This document shows, piece by piece, positions 21,593 to 33,761 of a stretch of 64,000 nucleotides of DNA (its first letter is position 1; each line of letters opens with the position of its first letter). The stretch is taken from positions 151,944,113-152,008,112 of the forward strand of contig NC_081405.1 in NCBI RefSeq assembly GCF_030272615.1, read 5' to 3'. The stretch comes from Cryptomeria japonica (lineage: Eukaryota; Streptophyta; Pinopsida; Cupressales; Cupressaceae). The position numbers and the translations under genes are program-made. The notes under the pieces were generated by a model. The model was not told the DNA's origin. It was given only the letters and a program-made list of their open reading frames with translations, and searched no databases.

Positions 21593-22820
21593 AGTTGAAG
21601 CTTTACAAGAGGAAATTAGAAGAGGTTTTGCTCAAAGGAGAGAAGCTGAGAGTGAAGAGGATGAAGCTAAAAAAAATGGTAATGATACAAGTGGTGAAGA
21701 AGATGAAGCAGCAGCAGTTGTGAATGATCCTTTTTTGAAGGCATTGTCAAGAATGGGAAAGAGACCAAAATTGTTGTTCCTACATTAAGTGGGCACCTAA
21801 ACTAGAAAAATTGATTAACTAGATAAACAACATGGAGGAGTACTTTGAATTTGAGGAAGTTGAAGACACCAACAGAGTGAGAATTGCAAAGACAAGGTTA
21901 AAAGGACATGCCTCTATTTGGTGGAGAGAGGTGTACCTAAAAAGAGAAAGAAGTAAAGACAAAATTACAAAATGGGAATGGATGATGGAGAAAATGAAAA
22001 GGCAAAAAGACGAAATTACAAAACGGGAATGGATGATTGAGAAAATGAAAAGGCAATTCATTCCAGTCGACTATTAATTAGACATGTTAAATAAGATGCA
22101 AAGTCTCAGACAAGGAGGAAGAACGGTGAAAGAATATACATAAGAGTTTCATAGGATTTTGATCTGAACTGGTCATTCAAAGGCCAGCAAAGAGAAGGTA
22201 GCCCATTACATTAATAGGTTAAAACCAAGTATACAAGAAGAGATGGCTTTGGTGAGAGTTTACACAATGGAAGATGCATACCAATTTGCCTTGAAGATTG
22301 AAGAAAGATTGAACAAGAAATTTGAGAACAAGCAAAGAGGAAGAGGCTGAGATGAAAAGAAAGAGGGAAGATCATATGGAGATTGAGATGAGGATTCAAA
22401 TATGAGCAATTAGAACAATGAAGAGCATTACAGCAATAAAAATCAGAGGAAAGATGATTCATACCCCCATGACCAAGATTCTAGAGGAAGAGGAAGATTG
22501 GATAGAGGGTTTGGAAGAGGAAACTACAAGATAACTTGTTTTGAATGTGGAGAAGAAGAACACAAAGCATATGAATGTCAAAAACATGGAAACACAAGAA
22601 GAAGAAATGAAGGCAAAGTAAGAGTTGCAAATGTTAATGAGGAAGCTGAATCTTCACAATCAGAGGATGCTGAAAATGGAGAAGTGCTAGTCACCAAGAG
22701 AGTCTTGTTGAATGCACAAGTTCAAAGAAAGAACCTACTTAGAACAAGATGCAAGTGCCAAGAAAAGGTGCGTAATGTTATCATAGATGGTAAGAGCACT
22801 GATAATCTCGTTTCCAAAGA
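21593..22820 (+). pseudogene. gag of G (second copy) with zinc knuckle, running into protease
   Basis: The duplicated N-terminal part is followed by the gag core (EEYFEFEEVEDTNRVRIAKT, GHASIWWREV), a 54-base tandem duplication (ITKWEWMMEKMKRQ then ITKREWMIEKMKRQ), DMLNKMQSLRQGGRTVKEYT, a basic RGRGR segment and one CCHC knuckle (CFECGEEEHKAYEC). It ends in the retropepsin region (VIIDGKSTDNLVSK), where solo LTR I interrupts. Several frame changes and stops (22075, 22140 and 22347 region) make it inactive. Gag would form the particle; the knuckle binds RNA. Confidence 0.85.
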
Positions 22821-24087
22821 TGTCACGTCCCCAATTTGATACACCATAATCACTGACACTCATTCCTAAATCAGCAGATCCCAAATGATGAAACTACCTC
22901 ATGAAGTAAGACTTCACAGTTTCAGAAATTGAACATGCTACAGCAATCAGGCTATGACAGCATAGAGATAATGAAGCTTACCAAATGATCGACCATCTCT
23001 CCCTCTAGCAATAGCGATCTCCTCTAAACAGAATGAAAGATTAGTTTAGAAATAAACAACAAAGCATTAAGAGAGCGAGTTAAGCATGAATAATAAAACG
23101 GTTGAAAAGAGACACCCCCCCCATTCAACGGTCACCACTTAAGGGAAAGACATAACCCTCCACCCAATGGAAGCGCATAAGAGATTATTCCAACATTCAA
23201 GGGAAGGGATGGAATGAATTGCACTTGGTATTTTATAAGACATTAAACATTCAGTAGTTCGACTGAATAACACAGTTTGGTATATGCATAACAGAATAAA
23301 TGCTACATTCATATAAATATATCTTTGCATGCCAATAGTTACAGTACATTGTTGTTATGATTATACCACAATAACCATTAATTGCATCTGATTTATGAAT
23401 TTCTGTAATTTATTTTTTATATGTAAAGGATATGCATCTTTCCTATTTTCTGAGTACTTCCAGCCATGGTAGAAGGAAAATAGGCCTGCAAGAGGGCTAC
23501 GGTGATGGGGCACTCCTCTAGGTACGTCACCTCTATGAGGAGACTAGATGGTTCCATGAGGCCAAGGAAGTATCGAGAGTACTGCCCTTGGGCCTAGAGG
23601 AGATGGCTTCCAAGGCACCCTGTTGTAACCTCTTTCCATTGTCATGGTGCATCAATACAAGGAGACCAATCATAGAGAGAAGGAAAAGGTTGGCAAAATG
23701 AGGGGATAACGGAAAGTGGACACCTCACTGTGTAGACCACCTCATATGGATGGCATAGGCCACATGAGGCCAAGAGGGATGGTATATCCACTCTTGGGCC
23801 TAGGATAGAGGGTCTGAGACACCCCATCAAAGTCACTCTTTCCCATGCTCTCTTATGGTTGAGCCTCCCAAATGTGTTTAATGCTTTATGATTGAATTGA
23901 TAATTCTACCATGGATTTACTAATGTCAATTATTATAATCAGCTTATTGAAATTATTGTTGTTGTAAATGATTTCTAATCTGTTTGCAGGGTATCAATCA
24001 GGTGAAGGTACACTCTAAACACACCTACCTACTTAGATATTGAGAATTAGGGCAAATTTAGGGCATTCCCAAATAGGGGACATTACA
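22821..24087 (+). repeat. Solo LTR I (1,267 bp) with perfect 5-bp target duplication
   Basis: It starts TGTCACGTCCCC and ends GGGGACATTACA, flanked on both sides by AAAGA (22816-22820 and 24088-24092). Its termini match LTR H, so the two are related families. It splits the protease between residues NLVSK and EMVSKLKLERRKH. Confidence 0.9.
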
Positions 24088-24870
24088 AAAGAGATGGTGA
24101 GTAAATTGAAGCTAGAAAGGAGGAAGCACCTGCATCCATATAGGATAGATTGGTTACAAGATGACAAGAAGGTTTTGGTAAGGAAACAAAGCTTGGTAAA
24201 ATTAAATATTGGAAAGTATTATAATGAAATAATGTATGATATTATGCCTATGAATATTTGTCACGTTTTGTTAGGGAGGCCTTAGCAATTTGACAAGAGA
24301 GCAGTGCTCGATGGGTATGTTAATACATACTCATTGATGAAGGATGGAGTGAGACATAAGTTGAAGCCATTGCAAGGAGTGATGAAAAAGGTATACAGCA
24401 ATGCAAGGGTTTGTTTAGTAGATGACATAGGTGGTATGAAGCAAGAACTTGTTGGTTTTGCTAAAACTAACCAAGAAGAAGTTGAGAAGGATGATCTATT
24501 GATACATATCGAAGCAGTTGATAAAGAATGGGAAGAGTTGATTTCAGGCGAGACAAAGGTTGTAGCAGAAGGTGAGGTAAAATCAAATTTTAGTAGTTTC
24601 TTTGATGAGAATGAAAGTGAAGAGATAGAGAAAATTATTGCAGCGGTATATAGCTTTGATAAAACTGAATTCGAGGAACATAATGTGGAGGTTGCAGCTA
24701 TAGTATGTCTTTCAGAAAGCATTGAAACAATAAAAATTCATGAAGGAGACAAGGTGGAGGGAGAGAGAAAAGTTAAAACAACAAAAGGGGTAAAGGAAGA
24801 CATTTGTTTTGTTGCAGGAGAAGTTATGAATTCAGTTGTTCATTCTGATTTTGATAGACTATGTTGGTGA
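24088..24870 (+). pseudogene. Protease end and linker of G polyprotein
   Basis: The frame resumes in EMVSKLKLERRKHLHPYRID, then IMPMNICHVLLGRP followed by TAG at 24283-24285 where the family has tryptophan. A 189-codon linker follows (LDGYVNTYSLMKDGVRHKLK) with an acidic middle (FFDENESEEIEK). The frame ends at 24870. RT should come next in a complete element but is absent, so G depended on other elements or lost its pol. Confidence 0.78.
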
Positions 24871-25857
24871 GAAGTCAAATTTGATGCTTTGAATGGAAGA
24901 AGTGGAAGAAGGATGAAAGGGGATAATATTGGGAGATTGTAGAAAGTAAAGAACATGAAATTTTGGTCGACAAAGAAGAGAGATGGATCTAAGACAAGCA
25001 TAGGTCTACAAATGTTTCTGAGTTTGACTCGGGAAGCATTTCTTTCTACCATGGGTGTTTGATGCAGGAGCATCCTTGGTATAACAATAACTAGCATCAA
25101 CCATAATGGGAGTATTTTAATTTTGATTTTCTAAGGGCATGAGCATCCATCAATTTAAGAATTTTGTTAGATGTTGTAGTTGCAACTACCCTGGTTGACG
25201 TATATGCAAATGTGGAAGCATAACCGACACGTAGACTATTTGACAAAATATTTCATGGATCCCAAGAATAGCAAGATATGCATAAATGGATTGGAGAAAA
25301 GGATTAATAAATTTTCAAGCAAATTAATTGGCCGGCGACCTTTGCCACATCAGCCCATGCCAAAATGGGAGCATCAAAACAGGGTAAGGACATCTATCGA
25401 ATGGTAAGTAGATTCTCTGGCAGTTAGAAAACGTAGTCTTATTTCTAATTAATGACTATAATTATACTTACATTATAACTGAAGGAAGGGAACGCAAGTT
25501 GAATGAAGACTAGGTGCGTATGGGAGTTGTGGTGAAAAATTAATGAGTAAGTGCAGATGGCTACACAGAAGGAGAAACCTAAGATGAAGGGGAGTTGATT
25601 GGGGGGGCTGAAGGAGGAGAGTAGAAGGTTCAATGGGAAGGAAAGAAAATGGTGTTGTGCAGCATTAGCAAGGGAAGGTGCATAGCACAGGAGGAGATAA
25701 CAGGGGGTTGCATAGGAATGAGAGAAAATGTTTGTAGATTTTAGAGGTGCCGGACCTGCAAAGAATGAATGGGAATGGGGAGATGGACTTTGGTAGAGGG
25801 TGTATAGAGGTTAAAAGAGGAAATTTGGAAGGAGGTTTGCATGTGAACAAAGGAAGG
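24871..25857 (+). other. 3' non-coding part of G and left part of its 3' LTR
   Basis: After the coding end come short decayed stretches, then purine-rich DNA (25480-25700). The left boundary of the 3' LTR cannot be fixed because only its last 80 bp can be compared. GAAGG at 25853-25857 is the left target duplication of giant LTR copy 2. No gene seen. Confidence 0.55.
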
Positions 25858-26585
25858 TGTTGATGTGTATTTTGTACACAACCAAACACAGAATAAAATA
25901 CCCAAAGGTATCTTACCCTCTCTTGAATAAAGTCTCTGAATGCTGAAAATGTCGCGAAAAGGATCAATCGGGATGACTTCAAGATTCTTTGTTGTAGGAT
26001 CTCTACGTGTGGATAAGCACCAGTGGTCGTTGTATATGCTGTTTCTTCAAGGGGCCTTACGTACTTTCAGAGAAAGCTTGTCCGTGTTACTCTCTTTTCG
26101 ACTGCAAGAACAGGATTTTCCTAACACTAACAAATTTTCAAAAATGTCAAAAGGATAAGGGTTTCAAGGAAGGAATGCTAATCTAATCCTAAGAATGACT
26201 CAATGAAGGCTAGATTTGGTAAGATTCTACCAATTTCAGTATCGCCAAGAAATTACAACTCTACTGGAATTGATGCGATCTTCTAAGGTGATTCAGTAAC
26301 TTACAAATCATCAAGGATATAGATACTATCATAGGGATACATATCAATACTTCCAAAAATGATTGAATTTTTAAGCAATCTCAATATTTCCAGTTGACCA
26401 CACAAGGCGTCCTTACAATCAGTAAGAAGCTAGTGGTTTGGAACGTGAATCTCACCAAAGATCAAGCACAACACTTAGTCCTTCAAACTTAAACTTAAAT
26501 ACTACTTCAACTGAGAGTGATTCAAGAAAATAAACAATCATGAAGATAGCCACAAGTATTGCAATAAAACACCATAACTTCAATA

Positions 26586-26591
26586 TTTTAT
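26586..26591 (-). terminator. Polyadenylation signal in R of giant LTR copy 2
   Basis: AATAAA on the minus strand within GATCAATAAAATATTGAAG, identical in copy 1 (7691-7709) and about 145 bp downstream of the TATA box. Confidence 0.65.
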
Positions 26592-26733
26592 TGATCTCGA
26601 AGCCAAATGGACAACAATTGTTCAAAATTCTTTCTTCACTACTCAAGCTTGCTACACAATTACTTTCTTCTCTCTAAGCTCTCTCTCCCTTTTTTTTCTA
26701 ACTTCTAACTATCAAAAAGAAAATGAGTGAGGG

Positions 26734-26823
26734 TATATATAGCATCCTCAAATACAATGAATAGCCCAGATTGAAAGAAGATCAACGGCTGAGATTTTGA
26801 CACCTAAACCCTAATTAGGGTTT
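26734..26823 (-). promoter_or_regulatory. U3 promoter of giant LTR copy 2 (double telo-box and TATA)
   Basis: The palindrome AAACCCTAATTAGGGTTT (26806-26823) is followed on the minus strand by TATATATA (26741-26734), 65 bp away as in copy 1. It would start the genomic RNA in a 5' LTR. Confidence 0.72.
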
Positions 26824-26934
26824 GTTACAAAAAGGTCCCCATTTAGATAAACATCATTAAATGCATAGCCAATAATTAACTGGCACAAATATCGAGGAAA
26901 CATAGACCAATAGGAATTAAGCTGCCACATCATC

Positions 26935-29900
26935 CTATAACAACTTTTCATCTAGAATTTTCTTCCCTTTCCTATGCTCTTTCTTAGCATATTCAATGAA
27001 TCTGAACACAATTCCCTCAATCTCAACAATGGGAATCTCAGAAAGATTCTTCATTCATTCTTCCAAGTGAAGGACTTGATCAAAAGCACTGAGAAGAGTT
27101 GTCTCCCATCCAGGTTCAAGCTCTTTGGTCTTCTCAATCAGGAACATAGTAGTGTACATCTGATCTCGTTGCTTATCTTTGATGACGTTCTCTTCTTTGC
27201 AAAAGATGACCTTGAGTCTCTCCTCCAACTCTTGGATGTCCACATCTGTCTCAATCTCGATCCGCCTGTCAAGAATGGTACACAACACCTCAAACACCTT
27301 ATCTTGAATTGGATGAATGATACCTTCAACTTGACTGCATCTGGTGTTGATGTCTTCAAAAAGGACCTCTTTCATCTGGAGCAGAGCTGACCACTGTGGG
27401 AGGTTGTGGGTTCCTCCATCCATTATCTTTTCTTGTGCCAGAATCCGTCTTGGTGTTTGTCTTATCACTTGTAGGACAGGAATGATAACATCTCTAGTGT
27501 GAGTGAATGCAGCTACAGTTATCATTAGATTATGGATAATCTCAAGGACCTAGATAGCTCGATGAACTGTCTTCATCATTCTTGTTGCAAATTCAACAGC
27601 TACCGTGTGGGATTTATCAATCCAGGAGCTCATAAGCTGAACCAAGCTCTTTACTCTTTCTGCCTCACCCACTGATTCAAGAGGGAGTGCTTGTAAAGGG
27701 GATATTGCTAGATCCTGACGTCTCAAGGGCTGATTGAAATGACTAAAATAGCTTCTCCAAGCACTAACCTCCCTCTCAAGCTTCTTATTTTTTTCCATTT
27801 CTTCTTTAAGTTTGTCTTTAAGTGCTTCAAATGAGTCGGTTGCTTCTTCCATTGCTTGTTCGGAGGTAAGTGGACCAAGCTCAAATGTTTCTAGGTCATA
27901 CACATCTGCAAGAATCTCACCCTCATATTTGTCCACTACTGGTGTAGCTACTTGCAATTTCCTGGATCCTGTCTCATCTCTAATTACCTTGGACATCTTT
28001 GTGGCCTCCTTCTTTTCTATTACCTCTTGAGAATTTCCTATAAGGCTTTCTAAATCAAATACATCTTCTTCCTCTTCAACCACAACTACCCTTGTCAGTC
28101 TCTCTTTTAACCAATCTGGAATGGCGGATCTTGTTTCCCTTACTTGTATTTCTTTAAGCAGTGGTCTATCCTCTCGGAAAGGAGATGTCGCTTCATCATC
28201 ATTCTTCTCTTCATGTAGCTCATTAGCATCAACTTGGGGAGATTGACTCGACGACTGCTGAGGTGTCTATCCCTTTTCTTGCTTGTCATTTTGTACCATG
28301 GATTCCATAGATTCATCAATTTCATATACCATCTTCTCCTGATCTTCTCCTTGACTTGCCTTCTTTTCATGTCGAGAAGATGTGCTTGGTGGGTGATCAG
28401 GATTGGTTTTTTGTTTCTTCTTGGAAGGTTCCTTTTTTTCAAGTCTTTCTTTTCTCTTTGAACCTTTGGAATGAGAAGTATTCTCACTCACGCTTGCTTC
28501 TCCTTCTTCTAGTCTTGCCTCCAAAGTAAATGTCATTGATACATTCTGCTCCTTCAACTTCTGATGCTATACATCCACCCATCTAAGAGTGCAGGATAAA
28601 ACAGGGGGGGCCATCAAGGCTCTCAAGTCTAAAACCTCGGGCTCATTCCAATCTATTTTCACTTCCTTGTCCTCTTTCTCATAAGATGACTGGAGGTATC
28701 TACCATTATCTTGGGCTTGATCGGCTACTCTATAAACTTTGCATTTCCTGATGAGATCTAAGGGTAGCTGGGAATGCATCTTTCTCTTAACCTCTAAATC
28801 ACCTGGGAGATTCATCCAAAAGTCCTCCACCTGAAACTCATGCTTGTATTTCCTGCCGACTGTCTCTTCCATGTAACTGTTAGAGGATTCGGGTATTTAC
28901 ATGATTAATTAAACATTCTTTGTTTAATTATTTAAGTTCCCTTTATCTCTTTTACACTTAAGCTAACTTTAGGTGCATATAATTAATTATTTTAATTAAT
29001 TATTATGTGCAAACCTAGGTTTTCCCTTTTTAGGGTTTCTTGACCTATTAAAGGTTGAGTTCTTTCTTTTCATTGTAAGAATCACATTACATATTTTTGT
29101 GAATATTGAGCTCTCTCTTTTTGAGCATGTTCTCTGTGTTTTGTATGTTCTTCAGATTTTGCTTCATTGCTTCTCCTTGTAACAGGTTATTCGGCTTGCA
29201 GAAGATCTTCAGGCTCCTATGGTGTTGTATTTTCTCAACTCCTATAGTAACCATGAGGAGCAAAATTCTCCCGCGAGGCAAAGAATGAGAATGAGTATAA
29301 AGATAATTCCTTCTTTGCATCCTCCGAGGCTTGAGTGTTAGGACACACCTCAACTGAATTCCCTAGTATGATGGGCACGGGAATTCCATTTCCATGCTTG
29401 TGTCTGGATGCCTTCGCATAAGCTGCCAACTGTCTAGTCACCTCAAGTAGTACTATCCTGTCTATTGGATATCTTGGCAACATGTAAGGTGGTGAAGGAC
29501 ACCCGTGAACTCTGATGTATGTGAACTTTTGAAACTGGATGAACCATGCGCCATACTTCTTCACAAGCTCCTGTGCATCCAGAGATAGTCGATTGTGAAT
29601 CCCACCTTGCAATATCCTGGTAATGTTCATCGTGAAGGTCTCATTGACTAACTTGTAGTCACTTCTAGGCGGATGATGCAGATGAACATAAGAATCACAA
29701 ACTCTCATTTCTCTGGGTCCTCTTCCGATCACTCCTCTGTGAGGTAGCCCTGCATACTCGAAACTCCTGATTAAGGCATATATAACATATGAGCTCATGT
29801 GGAATGATTTGGTGGGTCTTAGCCTTCTCAACTGCACATCCAGACAATTGCTAATGATTCTGGCCCAATGAAGCATTCCCTTTCCTTGGACTATCATTTG

Positions 29901-30518
29901 AATGAAGAAGAACATCCGCTTTTCGAAGAAGAAGGCTTGAGGAGCCCCTGTAACTCGATTGAGCAAAGTTATCAAATCTCTGTATTCCTCCTGGAAGTCG
30001 ATCCTATGTGGTGTATTGGGAATCTTGTTCAGGCAAGGCCAACTTTTGAGCAACCAATTCTTATTGATGAGATTCAGACAAGTCTCAGGATCATCTTCAT
30101 AGATCGACCTTGCTCCTTCTAAGCTTTTGTAAATCATATCTTTATGGTTTGGAAGATGACGAGCTTCGCTTATAGCTTCCTCTAAAAGGTAAGCTAAGAT
30201 GTTCCCGTCTTTGGTTACGATCGTCCTCGATTGTGAGTCATAGTGGCGGGCACACTCGATCATCAGCTCATGACACTTGACGACGGGAGGGAAACCTGCA
30301 GCCTTGATGATGCCACTTTCAATTATCCTCCTCGCAACAGGTGATGGCTTGCCAATGTAGGGGACCTCTCGAAACTTCTTCAAATTGAAGTTTCCTAAGT
30401 TGGTGTCTCCGATATTACTCCACTTGGACACGATCCTGGTCTCCAATTCGTCGCTCCTCTGATCTTCCTTGATGAGAGCCTGCCGACTAGTAGCTCCTCC
30501 GACTTTGGGGGTCGCCAT
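26935..30518 (-). pseudogene. LTR-embedded gene, full length (about 1,070 codons), copy 2
   Basis: The start is MATPKVGGATSRQAL at 30518, supported by copy 1; the end is TAG at 26937-26935. The N-terminal block is helical (VARRIIESGIIKAAGFPPVV, FFFIQMIVQGKGMLHWARII, MSSYVIYALIRSFEYAGLP) and ends YMLPRYPIDRIVLLEVTRQL. A 369-bp insertion (28878-29246) follows, then VEDFWMNLPGDLEVKRKMHS, a lysine-rich segment (KKEPSKKKQKT), an acidic part, a coiled coil (27740-27830 region) and the C-terminal helical block. Stops at 28566-28564, about 28265, near 28085 and others break it. No enzyme motif and no zinc knuckle are seen. It may be gag-like or an accessory protein; its place in U3 puts it downstream of pol in the genomic RNA. 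Confidence 0.8.
28878..29246 (+). repeat. 369-bp LTR-like insertion inside the LTR gene
   Basis: GTAAC lies on both sides (28873-28877 and 29247-29251). The insert begins TGTTAGAGG and ends CTCCTATA; if the last bases were once CA it is an ordinary small solo LTR. Removing it with one GTAAC makes the host reading frame continuous across the site. It carries no ORF. Confidence 0.8.
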
Positions 30519-31009
30519 TTGATGCCTACACAAAAATTTCAAAATTAGTCTTTAAGCATCATAACTTAAAGTGTAGAAATTAAGACTCTTCAAAGGGAAG
30601 ATTCAAGATATTAATGATAAATCTAAAATTACTCATTTCTCAATTAATTATGAATGGAATCAAACTTTCAAGACTCGGACCCTTTTCTAAAAAATTGCTA
30701 TGAAATTAAAACAAACCTCGAATAAGAACATCAAAATGATTCCCCATACCTTCCCTTGAGTGCTTAACTATAAAACCTTTGGAAAATGATGAAAGAAGAC
30801 CGGATTTTGCTGGACAAGGGTTAAATTATAGTCTTCCTTTGGATGAATTATGCCTCCATTAGCCTTCAAAAGAGCTTCACCTTCTTTAGCCTCCAACACT
30901 TAGCAAAAATTTGCCTCCAATCTACTAGATTTCGCTCCTCAATTTGCTCCTCAAAATCGCACCTAGAAGGAATGAATGAATGATTTGAAATTTGAAACAA
31001 CACTCCCCC

Positions 31010-31017
31010 TTTATATA
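31010..31017 (-). promoter_or_regulatory. TATA box ahead of the LTR gene (copy 2)
   Basis: TATATAAA on the minus strand, about 490 bp upstream of the ATG at 30518, at the same relative place as CTATAAAGG in copy 1. Both are preceded by a GGGTGAG block. Confidence 0.6.
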
Positions 31018-31349
31018 GGGCACTCACCCTAATCCCTTCAAGGCCGACCTGGCAAATAAGGGGCAAAGATAAATAATTTTTTTTTGAAAAGGTGGCTGAC
31101 TTGCCTATAAAGGCATAATAATGATTTTGAGAGCTCATTTTGTTATTTTTAATTTTTAAAATTAATTTCAATGCCTCCAAGGTGGATTTTTTAATTATTT
31201 TAAGGCCTAAAAATTAATTTATTAAATTGCCCATGCCTTAATTAATGTGAATTTAATTCAACCTCCCAAATGTCTTGAATTTAGGTAATTTAGTACAAAT
31301 TGGACAATATCAAGGTTGGATTGAGGCTTAATGAAGCTTCCTGATGATT

Positions 31350-33761
31350 TCGCCCTGGACCCTCTGGAAGGGTCAGGAGCGATTTTTTATTCTAGGCCAT
31401 AATCCACCTTAGTTTGATCATTGAACTGTTCTAAGGCAATCTCCAGGATCCATTTCCTTCCATCACTAGGTTAGTTCATCAAAATTTTGAAGGAAATAGT
31501 GCATTCTAGGGAATTTCGCTCTGGACCCTCTGGAAGGGGCAGGAGCGAAATTCATAATTGGGCTCAAAATTTTCATTTTCAAAAGTTCAAAACCTCTTCA
31601 AGGCATTCCAAATAGGCTTTTCACTGAATTCCGGGCTTTGTTTCATTCAAATTAGGAGGAAAAAGGTGATTTTAGGGTTTTTCGCCCTGGACCCTCTGGA
31701 AGGGTCAGGAGCGATTTTTCCTCCTTAGGCTTACTCCTTCATCAACTTTTGTCAAATCTTTCACTCATAGCTACGCAATGTTCTTCCTCATTTAATCCAC
31801 CCAAGTTTGACTTGATCCTACAAGGTAAAATAGGGGTTTTTCAAATTTTTGCCCTAGACCCTCTGGAAGGGTCGGGAGCGATTTTCCCTCTCTGGCCTAG
31901 AATCATCAAGTTTTGAAGCAAACAATTACTCATTAATGGTCTTAAAGGTCATTTCTACCTTAATGCATCCTTGCCTTAGCAAAAACTTAGAAGGAATATG
32001 TTGATTTTATGATTTTCGCCCTCGGCCCTCTGGAAGGGTCAGGAGCGAATTTTGAGTTTTAAGCATATTCCTTCATGCTTTTAACTTCAAATCACTTCTA
32101 AGGCAAAGAACATCATGCCTCTCTCCCATCTAAATCATGAATAGCAAGATTTTGTCTTAAATTTGCACTAAAGAGGGAGAGTTTAGAAATTTCGCCCTGG
32201 ACCCTCTGGAAGGGTCAAGAGCGAATTTCTTCCTTGGCTTCAAAACTTGCATTCATGGCAATCCATTTCCACTCTAGGGCAATCCAAATGTCGTTTTAAA
32301 CCCATGCCTAGGCTTAGTTTCGCTCAAACTTTGGAGGAAAAGATAGGCTTTAGGATTTTTGCCCTGGACCCTCTGGAAGGGTCAGGAGCGAATTTCCTTT
32401 TCTAGGCTTGGTTGCTTCTTCTTGACTATCCCAATTATCTTCAAAGGACAAAAGATACTTCCTCAGATTCATTCAAACCATAAAAAACCAAAAATTGTTT
32501 TAACCTTGCAAGAAAAAGGTGATTTTTAGAAATTTCGCTCTGGACCCTCTGGAAGGGTCAGGAGCGAAATTCACAGTTGGGCTCAATTCTTCCACCTCTT
32601 GATAATTTCCTCCAACCTTAACATATTCTTAGGGGCAATTCCTTCTGAGTTTCATCTTATCCCCCACTTGGTTTAGCCAAGTTTGATAGCAAAAAGGTGT
32701 TTTTGAGAAAATTCGCTCTGGGCCCTCTGGAAGGGTCAGGAGCGATTTTCACTATTTTGACCAAAATCCTTCATTTTTTCACCTTGAAGCTTCTTTGCTA
32801 AGTATGATTTCACCTTTTATTGCCTAGGAATAAAGTCTCATGTCCAAGGAAGGCCAAAAAAAGTGATTATGAGGAATTTCGCTCTGGACCCTCTGGAAGG
32901 GTCAGGAGCGAAATTGCCTTTCCTGGGCAGAATCCTTAATTTTCTTCATCTCCAAACATACCTAAAGGTTTCAACATGCTCTTTCCACCTTTCATCATGC
33001 CTTTAATATCTCAATTCGACCAAACTGAGCAAGTAATGCCTCCCATAAAGATTTTCGCCCTGGACCCTCTGGAAGGGTCAAGAGCGAAAATTAGGTTTTA
33101 GGCAAAATCCTTCATTCTTTCAAGTTGAAACTTCCTTAGGAGGCAAAAGGGAGTCGTCCTTGTTTCATTCATGCCCAAAACTTGACCTTTTTCATTGCAA
33201 GATGAGGGTTATTCAAAATTTCGCTCAAGACCCTCTCTGGAAGGGTTAGGAGCGAATTTGCCTTCCTTGTCCAAAACTCATCATTTTGCATGCTTCCAAA
33301 TCTTCAAATGTATCAAATGATCCAATCTTTCCTCCAAGATGCCCTGCACATCACAATTTAGCCAAAGTCAGTGAAAAATAAGCTCAAATAAAATTTTTGC
33401 CCTGGAACCTCTGGAAGGGTCAGGAGCGAATTCCCTCATTCCAAGCTAAATTGCTCAGTTTTTAAGTTTCAAACCATTCCCAAGGCAAGGTCAGATCATT
33501 TTCAAGGCTAGGAAAAGGATTATCAGTTGACTCCAAGTAAGAAATGGTTTTTAGAATGAACTTCGCTCTGGACCCTCTGGAGAGGTCAGGAGCGAAAATC
33601 CTCTTTCAGGCATCATCTTGCTCTCCAAAATCGATCAAATCCCTCTGTAGGAAAGAATACATAAATTCATCTTCAAACATGTCAAAACTTAGCCAAAATT
33701 GTGAAGGAAATCCAGTCTACAAAGAATTTCGCCCTGGACCCTCTGGAAGGGTAAAGGCGAA
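31350..33761 (-). repeat. Array of 15 hairpin motifs at 166/176-bp spacing (copy 2)
   Basis: Motif starts in window coordinates are 31350, 31516, 31682, 31849, 32016, 32192, 32359, 32535, 32713, 32879, 33055, 33221, 33398, 33563 and 33729. Intervals fall in two classes only, 165-167 and 176-178 bp. In element sense the inner stem is GACCCT with AGGGTC, whereas copy 1 has GTCCCT with AGGGAC: both arms changed together. Confidence 0.9.
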
